Source: Demequina soli (GTDB lineage: Bacteria; Actinomycetota; Actinomycetes; Actinomycetales; Demequinaceae). Taken from it: DNA of 64,000 bases. Both the position numbers and the translations under genes were made by a program. The notes under the pieces were generated by a model. That model saw only the letters and a list, made by a program, of their open reading frames with translations, was not told the DNA's origin and searched no databases. Of the stretch, positions 25,756-34,389 are shown in pieces. Positions within the stretch are counted from its first letter, which is position 1. Each line of letters opens with the position of its first letter. The DNA lies in contig NZ_BBLZ01000004.1 in the NCBI RefSeq assembly GCF_000971195.1, positions 1-64,000 of the forward strand, read 5' to 3'.

Positions 25756-26540
25756 GAAGAACGGGCTCCGATCCACACGGTGCTGGCGATGATGAGTCCG
25801 AGGGCGACGAGCCACCCCCACATGCCCTCGGCGACGGGGCCGATGGAGCCGAGGCGGAGACCGCCCGGCGAGCCCTGGTCCTGCGCCTTGAGGTAGGCGA
25901 TGATGTCGCGCTTGCCCTCGGGGTCGATGTTCGCGTTGTTGAACACGGGCATCGACTGCGGGCCCGTGAGCATCGCCTCGAAGATGTGGGTCGGGGTGGT
26001 CTCCCAGAGGTTGGGAGCGTACTTGCCCTGCGTGAGCGCGCCGCCACCGCCGATGGAGCCGTGGCACATGGCGCAGTTGGTACGGAAGAGCTCCATGCCC
26101 TTGGCGGGGTCGCCCAGCGCGGGGTCGACCTGCTCGGCCGTCGGGATGGCGGGACCGGCACCGAGCGACGCGACGTACGCCGCGAGCTGGTTGATCTGGT
26201 CCTGGGTGAACTGCGGGCGCTTGGCGATGGCCTGCGGGCCCGAGGCCTGCATCGGCATGCGGCCGGTGCCGACCTGGAAGTCCACGGCGGCGGCGCCGAC
26301 GCCCACGAGGGACGGGGCGACGCCCGTGGTGCCCTGGGCGTCGAGGCCGTGGCACGAGGCGCAGTTGGCGGCGAAGAGCTTCTGTCCCTGGGTCACGTCG
26401 TCGGCGGTCGCCGTGGTGGCGGCGTCGGCGGACGATGCGGTGGAGACGGCGGCGGCGACGCCCGCGATGATCGCGAGCAGCAGCAGGACGAGGACCACCG
26501 GCGCGGCGCGGTGGTAGCGGTGACGTGCGAGTGCGTTCAC
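25752..26540 (-). CDS. qcrC: Di-haem cytochrome c subunit of the bcc complex
   Basis: 262 residues with an N-terminal transmembrane anchor (about residues 14-36), two class I cytochrome c domains and a C-terminal helix. The haem-binding motifs are CASCH and CAMCH. In actinobacteria this subunit replaces a soluble cytochrome c and hands electrons directly to CtaC. It is 10 bases downstream of ctaE. Confidence 0.96.
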   Translation of the reverse strand: MNALARHRYHRAAPVVLVLLLLAIIAGVAAAVSTASSADAATTATADDVTQGQKLFAANCASCHGLDAQGTTGVAPSLVGVGAAAVDFQVGTGRMPMQASGPQAIAKRPQFTQDQINQLAAYVASLGAGPAIPTAEQVDPALGDPAKGMELFRTNCAMCHGSIGGGGALTQGKYAPNLWETTPTHIFEAMLTGPQSMPVFNNANIDPEGKRDIIAYLKAQDQGSPGGLRLGSIGPVAEGMWGWLVALGLIIASTVWIGARSS

Positions 26541-26550
26541 GGTCAGCCCC

Positions 26551-27180
26551 TTACTGGATCACGTAGATCACGGTGAACAGCGCGATCCACACCACGTCGA
26601 CGAAGTGCCAGTAGTACGACACCACGATGGTGGTGGTCGCCTCGTGCGTGCCGAACTTCTTCGCCGAGAAGGAGCGGGCGAGCACGAACAGCATGGCGAT
26701 GAGGCCGCCGAGCACGTGCAGGCCGTGGAAGCCGGTGGTGAGGTAGAAGACCGAGCCGTACGGGCTGGACGAGATGGTGAGGCCCTCGGAGATCAGCTCC
26801 GAGTACTCGAACACCTGGCCGCCGATGAAGATCGAGCCCATGATGTAGGTGAGCACGAACCACTCGTGCATGCCCCAGCCCTTGAACTGGTAGAGCTTGC
26901 CGGTGCGGCGGCGCTGGTAGCGCTCGGCCGCCCACACGCCCGCCTGGGCGGTGAAGGACGACAGCACCAGGATGCTGGTGTTGATGAGGGCGAAGGGGAC
27001 GTTCAGCAGCTCGGTCTTGTCGGCCCACACCTCGGGCACCTGAGCACGGAGCGTGAAGTACATCGCGAACAGACCCGCGAAGAACATCAGCTCGGAGCTC
27101 AGCCACACGATGGTGCCGACGGCTACCTGATTGGGCCGGGTCGCGTGGATGGGCGACGGCGCAGTCGTGGCTTGGGACAT
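26551..27180 (-). CDS. ctaE: Cytochrome c oxidase subunit III
   Basis: 209-residue membrane subunit with five to seven hydrophobic helices, including [17 protein letters not shown] and the conserved [11 protein letters not shown] and [10 protein letters not shown]. It is the first gene of ctaE-qcrC-qcrA-qcrB. ATG 27180 is preferred over ATG 27189: TTTAAT (complement of 27188-27193) stands seven bases before it as a leaderless -10 and overlaps the upstream ATG. Confidence 0.95.
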   Translation of the reverse strand: MSQATTAPSPIHATRPNQVAVGTIVWLSSELMFFAGLFAMYFTLRAQVPEVWADKTELLNVPFALINTSILVLSSFTAQAGVWAAERYQRRRTGKLYQFKGWGMHEWFVLTYIMGSIFIGGQVFEYSELISEGLTISSSPYGSVFYLTTGFHGLHVLGGLIAMLFVLARSFSAKKFGTHEATTTIVVSYYWHFVDVVWIALFTVIYVIQ

Positions 27181-27325
27181 AGGTCCCATTAAAGCGTAAG
27201 GAGGCTCCCGTTCTCACCAACGAAACGGGTGAACCGCACGACGAGTTCCCGCGTGTGTCCGAAGTGTCCCGCCGCGGGCCGTCCCGGGGGCGGAGCGGCC
27301 CTGGTGTCGTGCCAGAATGGGCGCC

Positions 27326-27748
27326 ATGAGCGACGTGGTCAAGCACGAGTCCGGGGACGTGGTCGTCCGCAAGGCTCGCATCCTCCTGTACAGCGACGAT
27401 CGCAACGTGCGCGAGAAGGTGCGCTTCGCGGTCGGCCCGACCACCCACGGGCGTCCCATCGAGTGGGTCGAGACCGCGACGCATGCCGCCGTGACCGACC
27501 AGCTCGACTCGTCGACGTTCGACCTCGTCATCCTCGACGGCGAGGCCGCGAAGGTCGGCGGCATGGGCATCGCCCGCCAGATGCGCCACGAGCTGTTCTC
27601 CTGCCCGCCGATCCTGCTGCTCGTGGGCCGGCCCGGCGACGCGTGGCTCGCGACGTGGTCCGAGGCCGACGCCGCGGTGTCGCACCCGCTCGACCCGTTC
27701 GTCGTGCGCGACGCGGTCGACTCGTTCTTCGCGCCCGCGACGGCCTGA
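27326..27748 (+). CDS. Receiver-domain-like protein without output domain
   Basis: 140 residues resembling a CheY-like receiver. The acidic pair is in LYSDDRN and a phosphoacceptor-type Asp lies in FDLVILDGEAAK. The conserved Lys before the last helix is replaced: AAVSHPLDPF. No DNA-binding domain follows. CAGAAT (27313-27318) is seven bases before ATG 27326 (leaderless). It is divergent from ctaE and just before trpD, so a regulatory role for the respiratory operon is possible but unproven. Confidence 0.6.
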   Translation: MSDVVKHESGDVVVRKARILLYSDDRNVREKVRFAVGPTTHGRPIEWVETATHAAVTDQLDSSTFDLVILDGEAAKVGGMGIARQMRHELFSCPPILLLVGRPGDAWLATWSEADAAVSHPLDPFVVRDAVDSFFAPATA

Positions 27749-27759
27749 GGCTCGCGACG

Positions 27760-28800
27760 ATGGCGACGCTCCAGGACCTGCTCGCGCGCCTCGTCGAGCA
27801 TGAGGACCTCACCACCGAGGAGACGGCGGCCGTCATGGACTCGGTCCTGACCGACTCCGCGTCGCCCGTCGCGATGGGCGCGTTCCTCGCGGCGCTGCGC
27901 GTCAAGCGCGAGACCCCCGCCGAGGTCGCGGGGCTCGCGCAGGCGATGCTCGCCCACGCGCTGCGCTTCGAGGTGCCGGGGCGCACCGTCGACATCGTCG
28001 GCACGGGCGGCGACGGCGCGCAGACCGTCAACATCTCCACGATGGCGTCCCTCGTCATGGCCGGCGCGGGCGTCACGGTCGTCAAGCACGGCAACCGGGC
28101 GGCGACGTCCCGGTCGGGCTCGGCGGACGTGCTGGGCGCGCTCGGCGTGCGCCTCGACCTCCCGGTCGAGCGCGTCAAGGAGCTGGCGACCGAGGTGGGC
28201 ATCACGTTCTGCTTCGCGCAGGTGTTCCACCCGTCGATGCGCTTCACGATGCCGATCCGCAAGGAGCTCGGCGTGCCCACCACCTTCAACATCCTGGGGC
28301 CGCTCACCAACCCCGCGCAGCCGCAGGCGACCGCGATCGGCTCGTCGTCGCTGCGCGTGTCGCCGGTGATCGCCGGCGTGATCGCGGCCCAGGGCCGCGA
28401 GGCGCTCGTGTTCCACGGCGACGACGGTCTCGACGAGCTCGCGCCGACGGGCCCCGCCACCGTATGGGAGGTCCGCGGCGAGGGCGCCACCGAGCTGCGC
28501 CTCGACCCCGTCAACGACCTGGGCCTCGCGCGGATCACCATCGCGGACCTGCGCGGCGGCGACGCCGAGGAGAACGCGGCCGTGGCGCGCCGCGTCCTCG
28601 CGGGCGAGGGCGGCCCGGTGCGCGACACCGTGGTCCTCAACGCGGCCGCGGGCCTCGTCGCGGATGCGACGCTGCCGGGCACCGGCAGCGGCACCCTGGT
28701 CGAGCGCTTCCTCGCGGGCATGGACCACGCGGCGCGGTCGATCGACACCGGCGCCGCGTCCGACGTGCTCGACCGCTGGGTCGCGGCGACCCGCGGCTGA
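27760..28800 (+). CDS. trpD: Anthranilate phosphoribosyltransferase
   Basis: 346 residues. It transfers phosphoribose from PRPP to anthranilate in tryptophan synthesis. PRPP and metal motifs are DIVGTGGDGAQTVNIST and KHGNRAATSRSGSADVLGALG; NILGPLTNP is also conserved. It follows the receiver-like gene by 11 bases. No other trp genes are in the window, and a solitary trpD next to the qcr operon is common in actinobacteria. Confidence 0.96.
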   Translation: MATLQDLLARLVEHEDLTTEETAAVMDSVLTDSASPVAMGAFLAALRVKRETPAEVAGLAQAMLAHALRFEVPGRTVDIVGTGGDGAQTVNISTMASLVMAGAGVTVVKHGNRAATSRSGSADVLGALGVRLDLPVERVKELATEVGITFCFAQVFHPSMRFTMPIRKELGVPTTFNILGPLTNPAQPQATAIGSSSLRVSPVIAGVIAAQGREALVFHGDDGLDELAPTGPATVWEVRGEGATELRLDPVNDLGLARITIADLRGGDAEENAAVARRVLAGEGGPVRDTVVLNAAAGLVADATLPGTGSGTLVERFLAGMDHAARSIDTGAASDVLDRWVAATRG

Positions 28801-28803
28801 TCC

Positions 28804-30531
28804 TCAGCCCTCCGTCTGGCGGGTGAGCGGACGCGCCTCGCGGTCCGCGACCCTGGCCTGGACCCAGCGCGCGTGGCGCCCGGCGCCGGCCACCGGCATC
28901 GACCACTCGCCGTCGACGTGGAGCAGCCGCGTGCCCGGCGTCTCGATCCACCGCGACACGAGCTCGCGCTCCTCGACGAGCACCTCCTCGTCCAGCTCGA
29001 GGTCGGCGGTGAGGGCGCGCAGCCGCTCGGCCGCCGCCCACACGCCCTCGCTCACCCGCTCCGACCCCGCGAGCGCGCCGCGGCGGATCGCCACGACGTC
29101 CCAGCCGTCGCCGACGCGGCGCACCGCGACCAGGGAGCAGCGCGCGAGCGCGGCGAGCCGCTGGGCCCGCATGGCGCCGTCCACGACGGCGCTCACGCCG
29201 TCGCGCAGCTCGGCGGCCCGCTCGTAGTCCAACGCCTCCGCGCGCTCGGCGATCTGTGTCGCGAGCGCGGCCACCACGGGTGTCGGATCGGTGCGCAGCG
29301 CCTCGCGGGCAGCGCCGGCGGTCGCGGCGTAGCCGGACTCCTCTCCGCGCACGCAGGGCGCCGCGCACGCCCCGAGGTCCTTGAGCAGGCACGCGCGCGC
29401 GTTCGCGCGGGGCACGATGGGCAGGCGGGTCGTGCAGGTGCGCACCCCGAGCGCGCCCTGGATGACCTCGATCGCCAGGCGCGCGTCGGTCGCCGAGCGC
29501 ATCGGCCCCAGCGCCCCCTCGGGACCCGTCACCGCGCGCGACACCGCGAGCCGCGGGTACCGCTCCTCGGTCATCCTCACCCACGCGGTGCGCTCGGGCC
29601 GTGCCGACCTGCGGTTGTACCGGGGGCGATGCTCGGCGATGAGGCGCACCTCGCGGACGTTGGCCTCGAGCTCGGTCGCGCAGACGAGGGTGTCGACGCC
29701 GACCGCGAGCTCGAGCATGTCGCGCACGGAGCGTCGCTGCTCGCCGGTCGTGAAGTACGACTTCACGCGTGAGCGCAGGTTCTTCGACGTGCCGACGTAG
29801 AGGCGCTCGCCCCGGGGGCCGCGGAACGTGTAGACGCCGGGCTTGGCCGGGACGGCATCGGCCATCGCCGCCTTCTTGCGGATCTTCTCCGGCATGGGGT
29901 TGCGCAGCGCGTCGAGGTCCTCGCGGTGCGTGATCCCGAACGCGGCCACGCGCTCGAGCATGCGGTGGAGGATCTCCGAGGTGGCGCGCGCGTCCTCGAG
30001 GGCGCGGTGGTTGGGCTCGACGACCGTGCCGAACACGCGGGCGAGCGTCGCCAGCTTCTTGTTCGGCGCCTCCTCCTTGGTGGTGGCGCGGCGCGCGAGC
30101 GTGACGGTGTCGACCACCTGGTTGCCCGGCCACCGGTAGCCGTGCTCCCGGCACGCCGCGCGCAGGAACCCTGTGTCGAACGGCGCGTTGTGCGCGACCA
30201 GGACCGCGTCGCCCAGGAACTCGAGGAACGACGGCAGCACGGCCTCGATGCGCGGCGCCGCGACCAGCATCGCGTCGGTGATTCCCGTGAGCGCGACGAT
30301 GAACGGGGGGATGGGCATCCCCGGGTCGACGAGCGTCTGGAACTCGCCGATCACCTCGCCGCCGCGGGTCTTCACCGCGCCGATCTCGGTGATGCGTGCG
30401 GTGCCCGGCGACGTGCCGGTGGTCTCGAGGTCGACCACGACGAACGTGGTGCGATGCAGGGGCTCGCCGACGTCGTCGAAGGAGCGCTGCTGGTGCAGCA
30501 GCTGCTCGATGGTCGAGGAGGGTCCGGTCAT
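28804..30531 (-). CDS. DEDD exonuclease fused to a UvrC/Cho-like GIY-YIG nuclease
   Basis: 575 residues. The N-terminal DnaQ-type 3'-5' exonuclease (about 30-195) has VVDLETTGTSPGTARITEIG, the exonuclease II Asp in LVAHNAPFDTGFL and HRALEDARAT. The central GIY-YIG domain (about 225-310) has GVYTFRGPRGERLYVGTSKN. A UvrC-like region with a UVR-type motif near DYERAAELRDGV follows. The C-terminal RNase H-like half of UvrC is absent. This architecture is known in actinobacteria and is probably a DNA repair nuclease. TACCGT lies seven bases before ATG 30531 (leaderless). Its stop is three bases from the trpD stop. Confidence 0.88.
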   Translation of the reverse strand: MTGPSSTIEQLLHQQRSFDDVGEPLHRTTFVVVDLETTGTSPGTARITEIGAVKTRGGEVIGEFQTLVDPGMPIPPFIVALTGITDAMLVAAPRIEAVLPSFLEFLGDAVLVAHNAPFDTGFLRAACREHGYRWPGNQVVDTVTLARRATTKEEAPNKKLATLARVFGTVVEPNHRALEDARATSEILHRMLERVAAFGITHREDLDALRNPMPEKIRKKAAMADAVPAKPGVYTFRGPRGERLYVGTSKNLRSRVKSYFTTGEQRRSVRDMLELAVGVDTLVCATELEANVREVRLIAEHRPRYNRRSARPERTAWVRMTEERYPRLAVSRAVTGPEGALGPMRSATDARLAIEVIQGALGVRTCTTRLPIVPRANARACLLKDLGACAAPCVRGEESGYAATAGAAREALRTDPTPVVAALATQIAERAEALDYERAAELRDGVSAVVDGAMRAQRLAALARCSLVAVRRVGDGWDVVAIRRGALAGSERVSEGVWAAAERLRALTADLELDEEVLVEERELVSRWIETPGTRLLHVDGEWSMPVAGAGRHARWVQARVADREARPLTRQTEG

Positions 30532-30692
30532 GCCCACGACGGTACGTCAGCCCTCCGACAGCGCCGTCCCGCGGTCGCGGAAGCGGGTGCGGACCAGGCA
30601 TGACGATGCGATGTCGGACCCCCCTCCTAGCGTCGGAGGCGTGGTGATCGACCGCGACCGGCGCGGGCGGCGCCCGATGGGAGGGACCGACG

Positions 30693-30893
30693 ATGCTGAT
30701 CGACTGCGATTCGTGCGAGATGCGGGGCAGGAGCTGCGGCGACTGCGTCGTGTCGTTCCTGACGATCGAGGTGCGCCCGACCGACCGCGCGCGGGTGGAG
30801 CTGGACGACGACCAGGCGAGCGCGGTGTCGGCGCTGGCCGACGCGGGGCTGGTGCCGCCGCTGCGGCTCGTGCGCCCGCCGCGGGCGTCGTGA
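30693..30893 (+). CDS. Small conserved Cys-motif protein
   Basis: 66 residues starting MLIDCDSCEMRGRSCGDCVV. The CxxC-x6-CxxC pattern suggests a metal site or redox centre. The C-terminal half (DQASAVSALADAGLVPPLRLV) matches a family of small actinobacterial hypothetical proteins. RBS GGGAGG is at good spacing from ATG 30693. No partner can be inferred from the neighbours. Confidence 0.75.
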   Translation: MLIDCDSCEMRGRSCGDCVVSFLTIEVRPTDRARVELDDDQASAVSALADAGLVPPLRLVRPPRAS

Positions 30894-30897
30894 CCCG

Positions 30898-30938
30898 ACG
30901 GTGCGTGCCGGCGGAGGGGGACCGCCGGCACGCGCCGT
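30898..30938. terminator. Bidirectional hairpin between convergent genes
   Basis: CGTGCCGGCGG (30904-30914) pairs perfectly with CCGCCGGCACG (30922-30932) around AGGGGGA, and the pairing extends outward with one mismatch. It directly abuts the stop of the FAD oxidase on the minus strand. Confidence 0.75.
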
Positions 30939-32383
30939 CAGCGCCCGGCGCCGTGGCGCCGGAGGACCGTGCCGTCCGGGTCGTAGGTGAGGCGGACGGT
31001 GTCGAGACGGTCCACCGCGGCGCCGACCAGCGTGCGCTGCTCGACGGGGCGTTCGACGAAGTTGGCGTACTGGAGCGCGCCGGTCCAGGGCTCGAGCGCC
31101 TCCAGCGCGGCCTCGACCATCGCCGAGGCCTGGGCGAGCGTGGCCGCAGGGGTGGCGGGGGCCACCGCGACCGCCGCGGCGACGCCGTCGATGCCGGTGA
31201 GCGCCGCATCGTCCAGGGTGCCCGCGGACAGGGCGCCGCCGAGCTGGCGCAGGTCGGCGGCCACGACCCCCGCGCATGCCTCGGAGTCGAGCGCGGCCAG
31301 CCACGCGTCGATCGCGGCGTCGTCGAGCGAGGACAGCACCACGCCCTCCGCCGACCCGGCCGAGGGCTCGGCCGGGTCCATCGCGAGTCGGCCGAGCGCG
31401 TCGGGGGTCACGGGGGAGACGTCGTCGATCACGGGTGCGAGCTCGCGCAGCGGCGCGAGGAGGCGGTCGGCGAGCTCGTCGGACCCGACGATGGCCGCCT
31501 GGACGAGCGTGAACGACCCTCCGCGGATGGCGGCGGGCAGCTCCGGGGCGTCGGGCAGGCGCAGGACGCGGGCGGTCGTCGTGATCTCGCGGGGCAGGTG
31601 GGGCAGCAGCCGCGCCCACGCCTTGAGCACCTCGCCGGCCCGCTCGCGGGGCCACCAGAGGCTTCCGGCGGTGAGGCGTGCGACGTCGACGAGGCGGATG
31701 GTGACCTCGGTGACGACGCCCGCGCCGCCACCCCCACGGAGCGCCCACCAGAGATCCGCGTGCTCGGACGCGGATGCGACGACGACGGCGCCGCCGGGCA
31801 GCGCGACCCGCGCGGAGACGATCGAGCCCGCGCCGAGGCCGTGCAGGCGGCCGAGCCAGCCCACGCCTCCGCCGAGCAGGTAGCCCACGACGCCGACGGT
31901 CGCAGACGATCCGGACAGGCCCGCGAGGCCGTGCCGGGCGGCCGCCTCGATGACGGACCCCCAGGTGGCACCGGCGCCGACCGTGGCCGTGCGGCCGATC
32001 GGGTCGACCGCGACGTACGACAACGCGGAGGTGCGCAGCAGGATGGCGGCGGAGAGGTCGCCGAGCGCGGCGGCGCCGTGACCGGTGCCCTGCGGGGCGA
32101 CGCGGACGTCCATGCGGGCCGCGAGGCGCAGCGTGCGGGCGACGTCGTTCTCGGTGCGCGCGATGACGACCGCGACGGGCCGCTGGTCGACGCCGAGCTG
32201 CCAGGCGGCGCGGGCGGCGTCCCAGTCGGGATCCGACGGCAGCACGACCTCGCCGTCGAGCAGGGCGGCGAGGTCGTCGAGCGCGGCGTCGAGGGTGGCG
32301 CCGGAGAGGCGGGTGCGGGAGGGGTTGGAGACGGTGGTGAGCGGGGATCGTGAGGCCGCGAGGGCATCGGTGGACATGGTCAT
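30938..32383 (-). CDS. FAD-linked oxidase (BBE/PCMH-type)
   Basis: 481-residue flavoprotein with an N-terminal PCMH FAD-binding domain (about 60-235) and a C-terminal BBE-like segment (YANF near 450). The loop APQGTGHGAAALG carries the His that is covalently flavinylated in many relatives. The second attachment Cys of bicovalent members is Ser here (SGSSATVGVVGY). The substrate is unknown; relatives oxidise alcohols or sugars. RBS CGGAGG lies eight bases before ATG 32383. A dyad GACCA-TGC-TGGTC (32411-32423) and a repeated TCGGACA upstream may bind a regulator. Confidence 0.85.
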   Translation of the reverse strand: MTMSTDALAASRSPLTTVSNPSRTRLSGATLDAALDDLAALLDGEVVLPSDPDWDAARAAWQLGVDQRPVAVVIARTENDVARTLRLAARMDVRVAPQGTGHGAAALGDLSAAILLRTSALSYVAVDPIGRTATVGAGATWGSVIEAAARHGLAGLSGSSATVGVVGYLLGGGVGWLGRLHGLGAGSIVSARVALPGGAVVVASASEHADLWWALRGGGGAGVVTEVTIRLVDVARLTAGSLWWPRERAGEVLKAWARLLPHLPREITTTARVLRLPDAPELPAAIRGGSFTLVQAAIVGSDELADRLLAPLRELAPVIDDVSPVTPDALGRLAMDPAEPSAGSAEGVVLSSLDDAAIDAWLAALDSEACAGVVAADLRQLGGALSAGTLDDAALTGIDGVAAAVAVAPATPAATLAQASAMVEAALEALEPWTGALQYANFVERPVEQRTLVGAAVDRLDTVRLTYDPDGTVLRRHGAGR

Positions 32384-32507
32384 GGTCGGAACCTCCGGGT
32401 TGGATTCCCGACCATGCTGGTCATGTCCGATTTGTCCGACCAGCCCCGAGTTGTGGTGCCACCGTCATGGGTGCCCCCCGCGCGGGGGCATCCGGCACCC
32501 GATGACG

Positions 32508-34301
32508 TCAGCGGGCGCCGGGCGCGTACAGCTGCGCGACGTCGTCCGCGAAGTCGCGGAGCACCTGGGCTCGCCTCACCTTGAGGGAGGGGGTGAGCCG
32601 CCCGTTCTCGACCGTGAGCTCGTCGTCCAGGATCTCCCACCGGCGGATCGACTCGGCGCGCGAGACGGCGCCGTTCGCCCTGGTCACGGCCCTGTCGAGG
32701 TGCTCGCGCACCGTGGCGTCCCGCGCCGCCTCGGCGGGCGTCATCTCGGGAAGCCCGTGGCCGCGGAGCCAGCCCGGCAGCGCCTCGGCGTCGAGCGTGA
32801 TCAGCGCGCCGATGAACGGCCTGGCGTCGCCCACGACGATGCACTCGCCGACGAGGGCGTACCCGCGCAGGCGATCCTCGAGCACGGCGGGCGCGACGTT
32901 CTTGCCGCCCGCGGTGACGATGATCTCCTTCTTGCGGCCCGTGATGGAGAGGTAGCCGTCGGCGTCCTCGTGCCCCACGTCGCCCGTGTGGAACCAGCCG
33001 TCGCGCATGGCCTCGGCCGTCGCCTCGGGGTTCCGGTGGTAGCCGGAGAACAGCATGTCGCCGCGCAGCAGGATCTCGCCGTCCTCGGCGATGCGCACCT
33101 CGAAGCCAGGCAGCGGCGGCCCGACGGTGCCGATCCTCGTGAGCGCGGGCCGGTTGACGTGCGACGCGGCCGTGACCTCGGTCAGGCCGTACCCCTCGAG
33201 CACCCGCAGGCCGAGCCCGTTGTAGAAGTGGCCGAGGCGCTCGCCGAGGGGCGCGGAGCCGGACACGGCGTAGCGCGCGGACCCGCCGAGCACCGCGCGG
33301 ATGCGGGAGAGCACGAGCCGGTCCGCGACCCGGTGGCGCAGCCGCAGCGCGAGCGACGGGCCGCGCGGGGTCTCGAGCGCGCGCGAGTAGTCGATCGACT
33401 GCCTCGCGGCCCACCGGAAGATCCCGACCCTGCCACCGTCGGCCGCGCTCTGCTCGGCGGCGTTGTAGACCTTCTCGAAGACGCGCGGCACGGCGAGGAT
33501 GAGCGTCGGGTGGAACGTCGCGAAGTACGGCACGAGCTTGCGCGAGTCCGGGCAGTAGCCGATGACGGTGCCGGAGGCCAGCAGGACCACCTCGACCAGG
33601 CGCGCGAGCGAGTGCGCGAGCGTGAGGAACAGCACGGTGCTCGCGCCCTCGCGCAGCAGCACGTCCTCGAGCTCCTCCTGGATCCCGTACGTGTGGCGCA
33701 CGAAGTTGAGGTGCGTGAGCGCCACGCCCTTGGGGCGGCCGGTCGTCCCCGACGTGTAGACGATCGTGGCGGGGGAGTCGAGCGTCGCGAGCGCGGCCCG
33801 CTCCGCCACCAGCGCGTCGGGGATGCCGACGCCGGCGGCGATCAGGTCCTCGAGGCAGCCGTCGTCGATGACGAGCACCTCGCGCAGGGGGCTCTCCGGG
33901 TCCGCGGCGACCGCCCGCGCGAGCTCGGCGTGGGCCTCCGTCTCGACCACCAGCAGCGCGATCTCCGCATCGGACGTGATCCAGTCGACCTGCGACGCGG
34001 ACGACGTGTCGTAGATGGGCACCGGCAGCGCCCCCACCGTCCACACCGCGACGTCGATGATCGACCACTCGATGCGGGTGCGCGCCATGATGCCCACGCT
34101 CTGACCCGGCTGGACGCCGCGCGCGATGAGCCCCTTGGCGACGGCGGTCACCCACGCCTGCGCCTCGGCGCCGGTCACGTCGAGCCACCGGTCCTCGGCG
34201 TCGGCGTGCCGCATCACCACGCGGTCCGCGCGGATCCGCCACGCGTCGGAGATCAGCGCGACGATGTTGGGTGCGTAGTCGGCTCGTGCGGGTTGGGTCA
34301 T
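32508..34301 (-). CDS. Long-chain fatty-acid--CoA ligase (AMP-forming), FadD15-like
   Basis: 597 residues of the ANL superfamily, activating fatty acids as acyl-AMP then acyl-CoA. Motifs: P-loop IVYTSGTTGRPKGV near residue 180, VLEGYGLTE, WFHTGDVG and SITGRKKEIIVTAGGKNVAP with the adenylation-hinge region. Length and layout match the actinobacterial long-chain group rather than short-chain acetyl-CoA synthetases. ATG 34301, with weak GGAG upstream. It is divergent from the glucokinase gene across an inverted repeat. Confidence 0.93.
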   Translation of the reverse strand: MTQPARADYAPNIVALISDAWRIRADRVVMRHADAEDRWLDVTGAEAQAWVTAVAKGLIARGVQPGQSVGIMARTRIEWSIIDVAVWTVGALPVPIYDTSSASQVDWITSDAEIALLVVETEAHAELARAVAADPESPLREVLVIDDGCLEDLIAAGVGIPDALVAERAALATLDSPATIVYTSGTTGRPKGVALTHLNFVRHTYGIQEELEDVLLREGASTVLFLTLAHSLARLVEVVLLASGTVIGYCPDSRKLVPYFATFHPTLILAVPRVFEKVYNAAEQSAADGGRVGIFRWAARQSIDYSRALETPRGPSLALRLRHRVADRLVLSRIRAVLGGSARYAVSGSAPLGERLGHFYNGLGLRVLEGYGLTEVTAASHVNRPALTRIGTVGPPLPGFEVRIAEDGEILLRGDMLFSGYHRNPEATAEAMRDGWFHTGDVGHEDADGYLSITGRKKEIIVTAGGKNVAPAVLEDRLRGYALVGECIVVGDARPFIGALITLDAEALPGWLRGHGLPEMTPAEAARDATVREHLDRAVTRANGAVSRAESIRRWEILDDELTVENGRLTPSLKVRRAQVLRDFADDVAQLYAPGAR

Positions 34302-34307
34302 GTCTTT

Positions 34308-34362
34308 GGGACTCCGTTGGCAGTAGGCGTGACGTCTCAGACGATAGCCTTGACGGAGTCCC
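34308..34362. promoter_or_regulatory. Inverted repeat in the fadD-glucokinase divergent promoter
   Basis: GGGACTCCGT (34308-34317) is exactly complementary to ACGGAGTCCC (34353-34362), 35 bases apart. TAGCCT (34345-34350) between them may be the glucokinase -10, giving a leader of about 35 bases. The arms flank both promoters symmetrically and could be an operator pair bound by one dimeric regulator. Confidence 0.5.
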
Positions 34363-34389
34363 AGCGAGGTAGCGGAAGGCCAACAGAGA

